This document shows positions 33,963-46,481 of a DNA stretch of 64,000 bases, one piece after another. The notes beneath the pieces were generated by a model. The model did no database searches and was not told the origin of the DNA. It saw nothing but the letters and a program-made list of their open reading frames with translations. The stretch comes from Apricaphanius iberus (lineage: Eukaryota; Chordata; Actinopteri; Cyprinodontiformes; Aphaniidae), in the NCBI GenBank assembly GCA_028564705.1, contig JAPXFQ010002722.1, positions 2,092,623 through 2,156,622 of the forward strand, given 5' to 3'. Made by a program: the position numbers and the translations under genes. Position 1 is the first letter of the stretch. Each line of letters begins with the position of its first letter.

Positions 33963-36589
33963 TTAAATTAATGATTTAACAAGGGGCAAATCACCCTTTT
34001 ATACAGGGCCCCGTTATTTGCTGTAGTGACCTCTATTCATGAAAGGCTTAATGATATGACTTGACAAAGGTGTCTTTATCCATCTGTGTATAGCCTGCTT
34101 TTGTGTCACACCAATTTCAAGGACACAGTGGAAGCAAAACCGCCGCATCCTTCAAGTCCCCTCAACAACCTGAAAATAGCAACCCAGCTCTTGAAAGTGT
34201 GTGGATCAATCATGAAACAAGCATGAAAACTCTCGCCGAGGACACTTGCTTATGAACTGCAGCTGCGTACTTCTCAACAAAGCCCTCTCCAAACCCCTGC
34301 TCTGGCTCTCATCCCTCTGTTGCTTCTCAAATTCACCTCACTGCTTCAGCAGATCTCTGTTTCCTTTCCACTCCGTCTCATGCATTATTCACAAGCGTGT
34401 TCGCAGGCTTTCTCCCCGTCTTGTGCTTGATCAATAAAACATACCTGCGCACTTTCTCCCTCACCTCTTCACCCTGGTATCGCTTCCCAACCCAAACTGG
34501 CAACACCGAACGGATAAAGCGGTGTAGATGGATGGCCTTTTGAAACTGGGAGAAATTACTTTAATCCAGGTCGTCACATGTCAGCGTGAGCTGTATTTCA
34601 AATTCAGAGAGACAGGGAATCCCCGTTTTTCCCATTTGGTTTAGGCTTTTTGTTTTGCTGATAAAAACATCCCGAGAAAGTGTCAAAAACTTCTGAAAGA
34701 TATGATTTTTGTGCCTATGTGACCCAATGAGAGGTGGAGGCACCACGTGGAATATGAAATCAACCAATTGAGCTAAAATTATGTCAGGTTTGATCAATGT
34801 TGGTGGTAAATGCAGAACAAATTGAGCCCCTAAAAGATTTTCTACAAATCTGAAAGGCATTTTATCAAATTCAAGAGACTTGACTGAATTAAATGACACG
34901 TTCCTTCACCTTCAGTGTCGATTCCATGCGGTTAATACTCCATTTGCATTCATATTACGATCTTTGTTCATCGAAGAAAGTTAAACCTGACTGAGCCCTT
35001 CATTCTTTATTTATTTTTTTGTACATTATATGACGGTAATGAAATCCCTATGGGGGGTATATTGTATTTAAATGAAAATGGGCGTCATATCACCAGGGAG
35101 GCTGACATTTCAAATACCTTCCATCAGAACACCTGGAAACGGAAGAAAATCTCTGTTAGGAGTCCATTTGTTGTAATGGGAGGCCTGACTATAACTAATC
35201 AAAAGTATACCTTCATTGTATTATTATTATTGTAGTTAGGCAGGACATAACTTGCTGCAAAACGTTTCTCCATATTTTCACCCACTGCAGGGATTTAATG
35301 ATGAAGGATTGACTCTCATTGTATAATTCATCCACATTAATTTAGAGGGAACCATTAAAGTAGGATAATAATGACAGATTAATTTGTAACTACTCACTTG
35401 AGCTGAATTAAGATCAAATTGAGTCATTTTAGAATTTTTTAGTGCAGGTTTGGATGAGTCAGACCGCTCCCACGTGGATTTCTAAAAACTCCAGCCATGT
35501 GAACTCCATTCTCTCACAGTTAAAGTGCTTCCTTTGTGCTTCTTGTTCTTAGAGCACTTCAATCCGTTTTTTTTTTTATTCTTGCATTGTTGGAATAGAT
35601 AAGCATTAAAATGATTGTTTGCTGTTTAAAAGTAGCAGTTCATCTTTTAATATAGTGCTGAATCTTTCACAGCTTAGTGTGATGGAGCAGATTGAGGCTA
35701 AATGTTTATTTTTCACCTGGAATTTCTCTGTCTTCATATGTAACATTCTATGTATAAAAAAGCTCATCCTTTAAACTGCAGATGGTTAATAGAGGCTCTA
35801 TGATGTGCTGGAGATAAAGAAGCAAAGTGAATGCAGATTTTATCCTCTGCAATAAATATTATAATTCAGTGGCGACCCATCAAAGCCTTTAAAGTATTCA
35901 GAAAAAACCTCGAGTAGACAGAGACACTTTAAGAGTTGTTTTGGGTTAGGAAGAACATGGCAACAAACAATTAATGGCATTCTATGGAGACACTAAATGA
36001 TTGTTGCAGCAGTTTGCTGACCTCAAGATGCCATTCTTTCCTGCACTCTTCTACGATAAGCTTTAGAAATGACCCTCTCTACTGCATGACTGGTGGCAAA
36101 ATAAACTTCACTCTTCCTCCAGCCTTTGGTACCACAAACCTAGTCCTTCCAAACATAAAGCATAGCACAGTTATTGGACCAAGTGGGGACTGAAATGGCA
36201 GAGTTTTGTCCCAGTGCTGTGTAACACAAATACCTTGAAACTGTTAACTTTTCGCCATATGAATTTAAAACTCCTCTCAGCACACACCAAAGAAAAACAT
36301 GAACACACAACCAAATGACTCTTTAGATTGCAATATTTCAAAAAAGAATAGATTTGCTTTTTCAGTTTGGCTTTTTCACTCTAAATGAATGTCCTGTCTG
36401 ACTTTTAGCAGTATATACTGTTTGGATTTCCTCAATAGCTTTATTTTTCCATAAGTTCGCAGAGACTTATCTTCAACCTGAATACAGAAAACACTGCCTC
36501 CTTTGAAGTGTCTGACCCACTAACTGTTCCACCTGTAAATAGGCCCAATTTGGTCATTTTTTGTTTATTATACTAAATTAATTTTTGTT
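33963..36589. other. unassigned
   Basis: 2.6 kb without a recognised gene or element. A GGATAAAGCGGTGTAGATGGATGG-like end near 34512-34534 could be a scrap of a SINE tail. The 112-codon minus-strand frame at 34899-34561 has no known motif. Confidence 0.4.
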
Positions 36590-37780
36590 GAGTGCTTTTC
36601 GACTGACTTTGACAAAATTAAAACAATTCAGTCTGGTTTGCTTTATCAGAAACTCCTGAAGACACAGATGGAGCCCTCAGAAAGCACCTGGATTAATGAC
36701 TACCTCCCGTAGTTTGTGAGATTTCAGGATTGTGTGTCAAACCAGGTGGTCAGCACCACAGGAGCACTACAGGGGGCCGTACTCTCACCATTCCTTTTTA
36801 CTCTTTACACCTCAGACTGCCAGTACAGACCTGTCATCTACAGAAAAACTCTGTAGATGGTGGCTCTGCAGTCGTCGGTTGTATCAGAAAAGGTGAAGAA
36901 GCTTAATACAGAGAGCTGGTGGAGCGCTTTGTGGCACGATGTGGAAACTATCGTCTTACCTTGAATGTGAGTAAAATAAAAGGAGATGATGGTAGCTTTC
37001 AGAACAAACAGAGTTAAATCAAACACAGTTTCCAACATGGTTGAAGAATTTGGGGTGGTTGAGGAATAAAAAATACCTCGGAGTTCACCTGGACAACAAA
37101 CCAGACTGGAGATTCAACAGTGAAGCAGTCTACAAGAAAGGACAAAGCAGACCGGACATCCTGAGGAAGCTGAGGTATCTACAAGTCTGTGGTGGAGAGT
37201 GTAATCTCTTCAGCTTTGCTCTTTTGGGGTGCCAGGTACTAAAAATGGCTAAAGAACCTGATAAAGAAGGCTGGTTCTGTTCTGGGAATGAGTATGACAC
37301 ATCTGAAGATGGGGGCAACTACCTACTTTCAGAGGGATATCCAACCACATAAAAGCATTACATTCTAATTTTAAATTAGTCTTAAATAAGATCGATGAAA
37401 GTAGTGGAATGGGTGTTGAAACAAAAACATGCTTCTGTTATTTATCAAATCATTTACAGCATTAATCATATAAAATGCTAACTAAAAAAAATTCTCGGTC
37501 ATCATTCTAGCACTACGCCTTTATGTGATGAAGGATTCTTCATAGAATCAAGAAAATTATGGACAACCCTGAGCATCGTCTTCATGAGACTATCCTACAA
37601 CAGCAGAGTATCTTAAGTTGTAGGCTACTTCAATTTCACTGCAAAACAGACTGCTACAGGAAATCCTTTCAGCCCATAGCCATCATGGTCTTACAACACC
37701 TCAATGAAGAATTAAAAATATAGTATGAGCTACAAAACACTAAATTTCCCTCTGGGATCAATAAAGTACTTTGAATGGAA
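36590..37780 (+). mobile_element. L2/CR1-group LINE, 3' half, decayed
   Basis: Same family as 4850-6290. The RT core is visible at 36620-36830 (AATTCAGTCTGGTTTGCTTT, GTCAAACCAGGTGGTCAGCA, CCACAGGAGCACTACAGGGG). A block with KYLGVHLDNKPDW and AVYKKGQSRPDILRKLRYL follows (37070-37185), then a C-terminal piece MDNPEHRLHETILQQQ in another frame (about 37560-37610). It ends in AATTTCCCTCTGGGATCAAT AAAGT-type sequence (about 37743-37770), the usual end of such fish LINEs. Frameshifts and stops throughout. Confidence 0.85.
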
Positions 37781-39097
37781 TTGTCTGAGAGCTCAGACAA
37801 GCTGAGAGTTAACAAGAAAACGTTTGTTTATGCAGCTCCAGCTGTTTTTCAAAAAGAAAAAAGTTTACAGAGACAGATGCTCAAAATTAAGAGTCAATTC
37901 AAACAAATGTAAATGCAAATTAAGATAGATTTGATGGAAGAAGATCCAAACCCCAGACAGAAAAAGGCTTGTTAGATTCAAATAACACTTTTCTAACCAC
38001 TTCTGAAAAATAGTAAAAAAATAAATTGGAAGATAACGTGATTATGTAACCCCTGGACCAGGTTTCTTAGCATTATTGTGTGTTCAAACATTTTATAATG
38101 AACTCAATTTCCCTCTCTAGCCTAGTTTGACTTTTGAGTGACCGTGCATGAAGGAAAGTCAGACTTGGCAGCAGCTGTTGTTCATGGCCATCCATCAGAC
38201 TCTGACTGCTATTTTTTTTTATCCACCAAGCAACTGACACAGCACATTGTGGTGTAATTTGTAAGCAGTGAAAAATAACTTCTAGTTAGATTAAAATTAG
38301 GTTTTTCAAGGCAAGGGGCAGAAAACACCAAACGACAGACTACCAACCACATTAATGGTTTTCTAATTGTTTTTCCACTATGTGGTCTAGGAGCAAAAAA
38401 AACTTCAGACACATTAACTCTACCTTTTTACGCTCAGGTGTGATGTCAACAGCAATAACTGTCGTGTTGGTGAGCTCAACAGGGCGTCTTGGTATGCTGC
38501 TGAAAATGGAAAAGGCTTTGCCTAATTAGAAATCCCACTGAAGTGTCAGTGGAACATCTCCTAATTGGTTTTCCAGGAGACACAGTGGCAGTAAAAAGTG
38601 TTGAAATCATTAGGCAGATCACAGCAGAACTGTAATGTTTTTGTTGCTCTTTCTGTGGTGACACAGAGGTTTTTGGTGAGTCAAAAATTCAATTAACAAG
38701 ATCATTTGTAAATATAAAACTCAATGTTTCTGTTAAATCAGATTATTGTCTTTAAAAACTCGTAGAAAGGCAATTACAGCCATTTCTTATATTCTTACAT
38801 ATTTGGTTTAATTCTCAAATTGATTAAATATTGTTTTACATATAAAGTACTGCTTATCATTTTTATTTACCTGTTGAATGTTTCCAGAGGGGGAGAAAAA
38901 ATAAGTGAAAAAAATTATGCCACACAACAAAAAATCACCCAAAAACACATATATCAGGGACAATTAGAAAAAAAAACAATAATAATAATTTCTTTTTGCT
39001 TTATAGAAGGTTAAAAACTCGGATATTATCTATCAGAAAAATATTGGTGCTCTCACGTGTGCTCTTTTAAGTCAATATATAACCCAAAAACCTTTGT
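37781..39097. other. unassigned
   Basis: AT-rich, no recognised exon or element. Confidence 0.35.
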
Positions 39098-39260
39098 CAC
39101 CCTTTTATACAATGACACCTCTCTAATCATACAAGCCTCTCAAAGCGCTTTACACCCAATCACATTTACAAACGACCACACCTTCATACACTGATGCACA
39201 GATTGGTAGGCAATTTGGAGCTAAGCGCATTGCACATCCCCATGTACCAGTCCAAGGTTT
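39098..39260 (+). repeat. fragment of the GGTAAATGGACTGAA-type repeat
   Basis: The words CTCAAAGCGCTTTACACCCA, CACCTTCATACACTGATGCA and AATTTGGAGC match the middle part of that fish repeat family. Confidence 0.5.
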
Positions 39261-39261
39261 T

Positions 39262-40085
39262 CAAGTTTCACCTCGGTTCCTCAGTTGGATTTAGGTCAGG
39301 ACTGGAATTGGGCCATTCTAGCGTGTGAATAGTCTTTGATCTCAAACATTCCTTTGTAGCTCTGTCTGTATAGAAATCTCTACTTCAGGTTCAAGTGTTT
39401 TGCAGCCTCTAGGATTTTTTCTAACCGTGTCTTTCATTGTATTTAGTCGCGTAAAGAAAATGTTTTTAGGAGGGAAAGATGATTTGGAAAAAAAAATTCA
39501 GATAAGACAAATAAGCTATTTCATTGCCAGAACAGCAGACCAACCTGATGCAACCTTTTCAAAAAAATCATAGTGCTGAGACAGAAATAATAAATTGTAA
39601 GGCTTCCAGTACCAGGAAAGACAACTCACTGTCTGGGGTAAATGTTTGTAATGAAGCGAGAACACAAATACACTAATGTTGCTTAGCTAAGTTGCCTATG
39701 TATTTAAATGTTGCCAACATAAACTTAAATCACATTTTTTTCCTAATATCTCACAGCCCTAACTCTGACCAGCATCCAGCTACCCGCAGCACTATGCTGC
39801 CACTTCCATGTTTTACTGAGGGAATAGTGTGTTCAGTGGGTAATGCAGAGTTGGTTTTCTGCCTTCCAGAATGTTTTGGATGTATGCAAAACACTAATTT
39901 TGACCTCATCCAAACAGAACGCCCTTTATCCACATGTTCTACCTGAGCTGGGAATTTATAAACTCCACAACTTTATTCCAGCCCTGCATGCTTTGTCCCT
40001 TGATTGAAAGGATGCTGTTTGTGCACCAATGCTCTCCGACAAACATGTAGCCCCTTACCATGCTGACGTACCAGTGTAGGGACAT
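39262..40085 (-). mobile_element. Tc1-like relic split by a 0.3 kb insertion
   Basis: The left part (TCAGTTGGATTTAGGTCAGG, GGGCCATTCTAGCGTGTGAA, TTTGCAGCCTCTAGGATTTT, up to TGTATTTAG at 39447) continues at 39759 with ACTCTGACCAGCATCC and CGCAGCACTATGCTGCCAC. On the minus strand the latter encodes PSVKHGSGSIVL, the Tc1 block before the second catalytic Asp. About 310 bp of unrelated AT-rich DNA lies between. Stops and indels elsewhere make it inactive. Confidence 0.7.
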
Positions 40086-40146
40086 AACTACTTTTAGATA
40101 ACATTACAGGCATGTGCATTCCCCTCCATCACGCAATTCGACAATA

Positions 40147-40190
40147 AATGGTAAATGGACTGAACTTATATAGCGCTGTTCTAGTCACAC
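40147..40190 (+). repeat. truncated GGTAAATGGACTGAA-type repeat head
   Basis: AATGGTAAATGGACTGAACT then TATATAGCGCTGTTCTAGTC, after which similarity stops. Confidence 0.55.
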
Positions 40191-43119
40191 ATCAAAAGAA
40201 TTAAATGAGCACCTGGACACAGTAAAAAAATAATTTTATAGATACTCATTTCAAATTTGAATTGTGACTAGTCAACAAGACATTTTGTTAGCACATAGTG
40301 TGTTTCAGTCCTAAACTACCTACTGTTGCTATAGACATTGTTATTTTCAGAAAGAAAATTTAGGCGAGGACAAAGAAATTAATTTATTTGTGTGAGTTCT
40401 AAAGTGAGTAACTTTTTAATCAGTCATACTTACAGTGATTCTGACTGCTATGGGTGAAACTAGAGTGTAATCTTTACAAAGAGCCCAAACATGATTTTAT
40501 CTTTCATGGGGTTCAAAAAAGGCAATAATTCTTATTTGGGGAGGTCATACTACATGTGATTTAGCCAAATGAATCCACTTAATAAGGGGTTAAAACCTTT
40601 TCAGAAGGCTAAAAACAGATCAACACATTTAAATGTTATACAGTAAACCATATATCTGTTTCGTTGCACTCATCATGATTTGTAGACATCGATGCATACA
40701 TCCAAAGATCCGTTTAATCTTTTAACATTGTTTGCCCTTTTACATCTAAAATGGGGGGGGGGGCATGCCAAGTAGAGGTGATATACTGTAGAAATACGAT
40801 CAATCTCAGGTCGTATGTTGCAACATCCCTAAGATCTCATGACCAAGTTGTCCACCAAGCTGCAACAGGTCAAACTTAAACAAATACTAAAACTATCAGC
40901 CTCAGGTAATGAAAGGGGGGAACCGCAGTACAATATGGTGTCTGAAGAAGTCATTACAAACATGTACCCGTCATATTCGATTCAAAATCTTAAAAATCTG
41001 TAACCAATTGATTCTTGAAATTTGAATCCCTACCCAGCAGAACTTTCATCCACTGATTTGTGCTAATATATCATATAATATCCACTTTTATTAATTACTT
41101 TATGTTCCTTACATGAGTCACCTGCTGCAATGCAAATGTAAACTTCAGGTAACCTTATTCTGGGACCCCAGGAGTGACGGCAATGAATGATTTAAGCTTC
41201 CTCCCATCAGTTAGCAGGACAAAGAATGACCTGCAGGGTGATGTTAGGCAAGAGGTGAGTGTGACTTCTTATCTAATATTGATGCAGCTATGCGTCTGAA
41301 GGCCACTTGACAAATCCACATGCACAATTAAAGTCCCCTTTTAAATTTTTTAAACACTCTTAAATGAGACAGGGTCATCGTTTTTGTCACAACGAAGTTT
41401 TCACTGTATCGATGGCTGCATCTGAGAAACGCCACTGTCCACACGGAAATATTGAATATATCATGTACAAAAATTGTTCCCAAATGTTTAATAATCTATT
41501 TTTTTAGCTTCACCGTTAATTTGTTACTTAATGGAAAGGTCCTTTTGAGGCACCTCATTACAATTAGATGGAGACAGAATATGCCCTAATACTAGTTATA
41601 TTTAGTCAAACTTTTGTTTAAAGGGTGGGTGCAATTAAAAGTTACCCATCAGTGGCTAACCAGCAAAAAACAAAACTGTTCAACTGAAAATACAAAAAAC
41701 ATACATTTTAAAAAATCAAACATGTAAGATACAGTAACTGAGTAAGACGAGACTGGTGACAATGTGGCACAATTGCAGTTATTTTACAAGACAAGATTAG
41801 GCTGATCATCATGTTTAAATTTCGTAATTTTTGTAATGACTTTTTGTAATGACTTTTTATGGTGTTACTCACCAACCGCTATTGAACATAAGTTATGGAA
41901 CACAGCATACATTTACAACATTCCTGACTAAAAGGGAATGATTACTTTTTGTACAGCACTTGTTTTTTCCCACACACACACACACAAAAAAAAAAATAAC
42001 CTCATTAATGATTTTCATATGTTGATTTATACTGATATCTTCTGTACAGTGAAGGATTGTGGGTGTTCAACCAGTGCAGACAAACCTGTGTTGTTCCTCA
42101 AAAGGCTTTGTTGCTGAATGTAGCAAAAAATTTGTACATAAATAAAAATAAATAAAAGTAACAAGCACAACAGAGAAAACAAAATAAAAACAGACAACTG
42201 ATCGACTAGACTGTCTTCCCTTTAATTATCAGATGATGCATCTTGCCAAGCAGAGTAAAACAGCAGCCAAGAGCATCAAGAGATGTCCACTTCTCAAGTA
42301 ATTTCACATCTCTGATTCAAAGTGGCGCCCACACCCTAAAGTGTAAGTGCACACATTAGCGCAAGAGGTGAAGGTCAGCTGGGCCTTCAGTCCTCTGTGC
42401 TTTGGCAGAAGCAACTTAAACTATCAGTGACTTTACACATAAATATATAAAAATAATGGGAGAAGCTAGTAAGAAAACTGCAGTAAATTAGCCACTTTTT
42501 TTACACATCTTCTTAAGCATCTAAAATGTAATACACTTTGGATGCTTTTTAAAAATGGATTTATAGAATACATTTTCATGAATATTACACCTAATAATTA
42601 AAAACTATATTCAAACCTAGATAGATGAAAAAGCACAAACTATGCAATCTGGAAACATCTGATAGTAAGTGGGAGTGCAAAACTAATTTTTGGTGCAAAC
42701 TTGTTTGTAAATAAATACCTGGAAGTGTCTATTTGAACCAAAGAAACAAAACAAAAATCTTTTTTTTTTAATTCCTCTTTCCCAGATTCCCTTATCTGAT
42801 GCTATCTAAAGCATTGATTCTAATCATTAAAAGCCATTAGAAAGTTGACTTTTTCCCCATCACATGAACGCAACAACTGAAAAATGAACAGAAAACATTC
42901 TGATGATAACATTCAACACCAGGGAATGAAACCAAATCTATTTGCAGCAGTAGCATATTGCAACAATGCACTTTAAAATAATGTAATCAGTGGTGCAAAA
43001 CAGTGCAGCTAGGACACAAATTGCTTAATTCAGTTTCAAAGCTAAGTGAATAACTTAAAGGAAAAAAACCCCATTAACAATTAATTAATGGTTATCCAAA
43101 ATAACACAATGTGGCCAAA
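40191..43119. other. unassigned, with short simple repeats
   Basis: 2.9 kb with no recognised exon or element. It has a G-run at 40752-40762 and a (CA)n-poly(A) run at 41971-41996. Confidence 0.4.
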
Positions 43120-43424
43120 TTGTATTTCATCATTGGCTCCCTGTTAAAGCCAAAATAGAATTTAAGAGCCTCCTTTATACGTATAAAGCATTCGATAATT
43201 AAATTCCATCTTTCATCAGGGATCTGATTGTTTGTTCCTAACAGAGCCCTTCGCTTTCAGCCTGCTCGTTTACTTGTGGTCCTTTGGATTTCTGAAAGCA
43301 GAATGGGAGCCAGATGTTTTAGTTATCAGGTTCCTCTCCTGTGGAACCCGTTTTATTATGTGAAGCAGACACTCTGTCTATTGTGAAGACTAGGCCTAAA
43401 ACTTTACATTCTGATAAAGCTTAT

Positions 43425-44024
43425 GGGCCTTGACACAAGGGAGGCGACATCGCCTCATCTCCACTTATTTTCAAAGGGACATGTGCGACAAAGCAATAAT
43501 CGCGAGTCTCCCTCCTGCTAAGCGACACGTGAAAATCTTGCATGCAAAATTTTGCGTTCGTGCATGTATCGTGCACACACAGGCATGCAACGTGATTCCG
43601 AGAGCTAAGAAAAATGTAACTTTTCATGGCTGTCATTCGGACGAGGACCATTCAGCAGAGCTTTCATTGACTGACTAATGAGCTTAGAGGATGCTAGTTA
43701 GTTGATATGGAGGAAAAGTTAATAACATATAACCTTTCACGTCTTTTTTGTTGCTTCTATAGCAAAGTCAGAAGTAACGGTTAACTTAACTTCATCAAAA
43801 CCTTGTAATTCTTCATATCTGCCGCTTTTTCACCCATGAATTGCTTCGATACCTCAAAATTCCCTCCAATCCGACAGTAACTCACTGAAGACTCGCAATT
43901 TGACCTGAAACAGAGCGCGTCGCTAGCTTGTGTTGCGGGCCGCTGGTATTGTGTCTGGTATTCAAAGCGGCTGCAGTGAGTTTCGCTGATCGTAGTCGTT
44001 TGTCACCTCCGGTGTGTCCAGCCC
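43425..44024. mobile_element. 600-bp TIR element inserted in the LINE
   Basis: The left end GGGCCTTGACACAAGGGAGG and the right end, reversed, GGGCTGGACACACCGGAGG form inverted termini (also GGCGACA against GGTGACA). The LINE reads across both sides (GATAAAGCTTAT before, GAGTGGCTTATGTTACCCGA after). The interior is GC-richer than its surroundings and has no recognised protein. The duplication is no longer than 2-3 bp and not certain. Confidence 0.65.
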
Positions 44025-44086
44025 ACTATAGTAAGAGTGGCTTATGTTACCCGAGCTATCTCTATAGTTAAACTGATTTAGGCTAA

Positions 44087-44584
44087 AGCCTAGTTTATGT
44101 AACAGTAACAGCCAAGATCGCTTCACCAGAACGGAGCTCTATAGTTGCTGTAATCAGTAGTTACACTACATTCTTTATATTGAAAGGAAAACTTATCTAA
44201 TCTGTTCTTTTGGTGATTTTAAACGTAAGGACGTGCAGGAAAACAACAAAAAGGCTGCTGTGTTTGTTTCCATGTGTTTTTAATAGTATTCTATGAGCGC
44301 ACTTCTAGTAAAAAGCTTTACAGCTTAATCAAATGTAATTTCTGTTGTCCATTGCTCCTTGAGGGAGAAATGCATTCACAAGCCTAGAAAAAAACTGAAA
44401 CGACGCTGTGATAGTAGGCAGAGACGGCATGAAAAGTTAGCACCCCCTCCTTTCCTAGTAGAGCAATGCTGAAAAAACAATGGAGAGTAGAGAGGAAAAA
44501 AACAAACAGAGAACCATAAACGAAAAACGTCTCCGTCAATACGTCTGAGTTCAAATTTGCGGTCGAAGAAGCATAAACTAGGCT
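44087..44584 (-). mobile_element. PIF/Harbinger-like MITE, uninterrupted copy
   Basis: AGCCTAGTTTATG at the left and CATAAACTAGGCT at the right are perfect inverted termini, flanked by TAA (44084-44086 and 44585-44587), a PIF/Harbinger-type 3-bp duplication. Read on the minus strand it is the unbroken version of the element at 32984-33735, including GTTTATGGTTCTCTGTTTG where the other copy holds a SINE. Confidence 0.85.
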
Positions 44585-44959
44585 TAAGGCTGTTTTACAG
44601 ACTGACCATTTTACTTAACTGTGCTATTTTCTCTTCTACTACTCGGACATGTGTGTCAACTGGGATGGAGCTCTCAGTGACTGTTTGTTCTCCATGTCCA
44701 GTTATCAGCTTTTTATTTTGATTAATATAGGAACTACTCTTATATCAGTTCTTTTGTTCTTTCTATGTCTCTGCTCTGTCTTCTCAAACCCGCAGACGAT
44801 CGTGATAGATGGCCGCTGACAAAGGTTCTGCTGGAGGTTTCTTCCTGTTAAAGGGGAGTTTTTCCTCTTCACTATTACTACATGCTTGCTCAGTATGAAG
44901 GATTGCAGTGGTTGGATTATGCAGAATTGTGATCTCAAGTTTTCGACAGTTTGAGAATT

Positions 44960-45260
44960 GCTTCCTTTTATGCCATTTCACACATCACGTGGTGCTGATC
45001 CTGTGTTAGCAAGCGGGGACTCTTTCTGTGTGTGCGACAACTGCAGAATGGCCAATCGCATTGCTAGATTTAAAAAAATTAAACCATCTCTTAAGAGCCC
45101 AGCAGCCAACGGCAGTCCTTCTCAGAATAGTGAATTATTTCGACAACATTGACTACAGAGAGGTTGACAAAAATGCAGTGCAACATGTAAAAACATGCAA
45201 AAAGAGAATCACAGGGATGGCTCAACATTTTTGGACGTGAAGTTCTAAAATAAATGGTGG
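44960..45260 (+). repeat. dispersed repeat, copy 1
   Basis: Shares a series of words in the same order with 50420-50760: GACTCTTTCTGTG, CAGAATGGCCAATCGCATTG, CTAGATTTAAAAA, AATAGTGAATTATTTCGAC, GTTGACAAAAATGC, GAAGTTCTAAAA. The 64- to 86-codon frames across it are not conserved between the two copies. Confidence 0.7.
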
Positions 45261-45884
45261 GTTGCAGCTTCTTCCTAAAAGAGTCTCCCGTTCGAGACAT
45301 CATTGGCCTCATCTTAACCAGGAGAAATCGTTTTAAGGAAAAGATTATCATGAACCACTTGGGCTACAGTTTTTAAAATATCTAGATGCACATGTCATAT
45401 TTTTAACATAAATCTAATTGGACTGGCAATTTCCCTTGGAAATATCTGATTCTCAACAAACTTCAGATGTTTTTTGTCTGACAAATGTTTTTTTTTTTTT
45501 GCAAATTTCATACTTTAGGTAAATACCCGCGGCTCTTAAAAATCAAAATATCATCCAATTTCCAATTCCAATATCATGGAACTACCCAATAACATAGCAA
45601 CGATTATAAGGAAGTTGGTCAGAGACTGTATTGGTTTTGGTATCTCTCAGACAAGCTATTAGCTTGAGCTTCCAATACCACCTAATTTTATTATATATTT
45701 TTTTCTATTTCTTGAGCATATTCATTACTGCTTTTAAGAAATTAGCTGCTTTTACATGTTATTTATTTGAATATCATTGCAAAAATCCTGAACTATCCCT
45801 TGAACTGGTTCTACTGGTACTACTTTCCGGACAAGGAGAGAGCTGTGTGGGGTTCTTTTTTTTTACCCACATTTTAAAGTTCAA
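45261..45884. other. unassigned
   Basis: AT-rich; the 103-codon frame at 45631-45942 runs into the next TIR element and is not conserved-looking. Confidence 0.35.
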
Positions 45885-46336
45885 ATGCTGCGTTCAGATC
45901 GCAGGCTTTGTCAGCATCAGCAACGTCAAGATTACATGTTAAGTCTATGGTTGAGGCCGTTGGAAAAATATCACAGTCTCTACGGCGCTTTGTGAGCTTT
46001 GGCTCCATCAACTTTTCAAGCTTTTCCTGCGTTTCAAGCTTCAAAGCTCATAACGCTAGCAACGAAGAAGCTCAGTTAGTTGAACCTGTGACGGCCCTAA
46101 AGCTGTTCACACAGGACGGCAACAAATCAGAGTGACCCACTGTAGCGACGTTTCCCAACATCGACGCTGCCAAGCCAACCACGTTCCGCGAGTGTTTAAA
46201 ACATACAGCAGAGAAAGGCCCGCCTACGAGCTTTGCAAGCTTCAGCTTAAAAATGTATCTTCTGCGTATATGCGTCGAACTAGTTGCTTTATGAGCGTTG
46301 CCTGCGCTGACAAAGCCTGCGGTCTGAACGCAGCAT
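45885..46336. mobile_element. 452-bp TIR element (ATGCTGCGTTCAGA ends)
   Basis: The left end ATGCTGCGTTCAGATCGCAG, GCTTTGTCAGC is matched in reverse by the right end (GCTGACAAAGCCTGCGGTCT, GAACGCAGCAT) with one or two mismatches over 31 bp. The interior is GC-richer and codes for nothing recognisable; opposite-strand frames are mutual shadows. Duplication is short or absent, so superfamily is open (PIF-like possible). Confidence 0.75.
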
Positions 46337-46481
46337 AAGACTGACTTCAATGTAGATATCACCTGCAGCTTGGTCTCCTCAAGACTGTTCAAAGCTTTAT
46401 AGGGAAAGATTATAACTCTACATTCTTGCCGAAACATTAACTTCAAATTTATTGGAGGACCTTGTTGCTTTTACTGTGAAG

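Larger units (their letters stand above)
43120..44950 (+). mobile_element. LINE 3' end (RT C-terminus plus tail), twice interrupted
   Basis: The plus strand at 43125-43425 encodes the broken C-terminal reverse-transcriptase region: HHWLPVKAKIEFKSLLYTYKAF first, and later SRMGARCFSYQVPLLWN with a GAA..AGCAGACACT segment. It resumes at 44027-44084 (ACCCGAGCTATCTCTATAGTT) and again from 44585, through CAACTGGGATGGAGCTCTCA to GTTCTGCTGGAGGTTTCTTC and CTCAGTATGAAGGATTGC (about 44945). Two other elements occupy 43425-44024 and 44087-44584. The tail family is the one also found at 19180-19492. Confidence 0.75.

Noticed and set aside
34561..34899. 112-codon minus-strand frame as a gene
   Set aside because: No recognised motif, splice context or repeat match; not supported.
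46072..46446. 124-codon minus-strand frame
   Set aside because: It crosses the right border of the 452-bp TIR element and mirrors a plus-strand frame; no domain.
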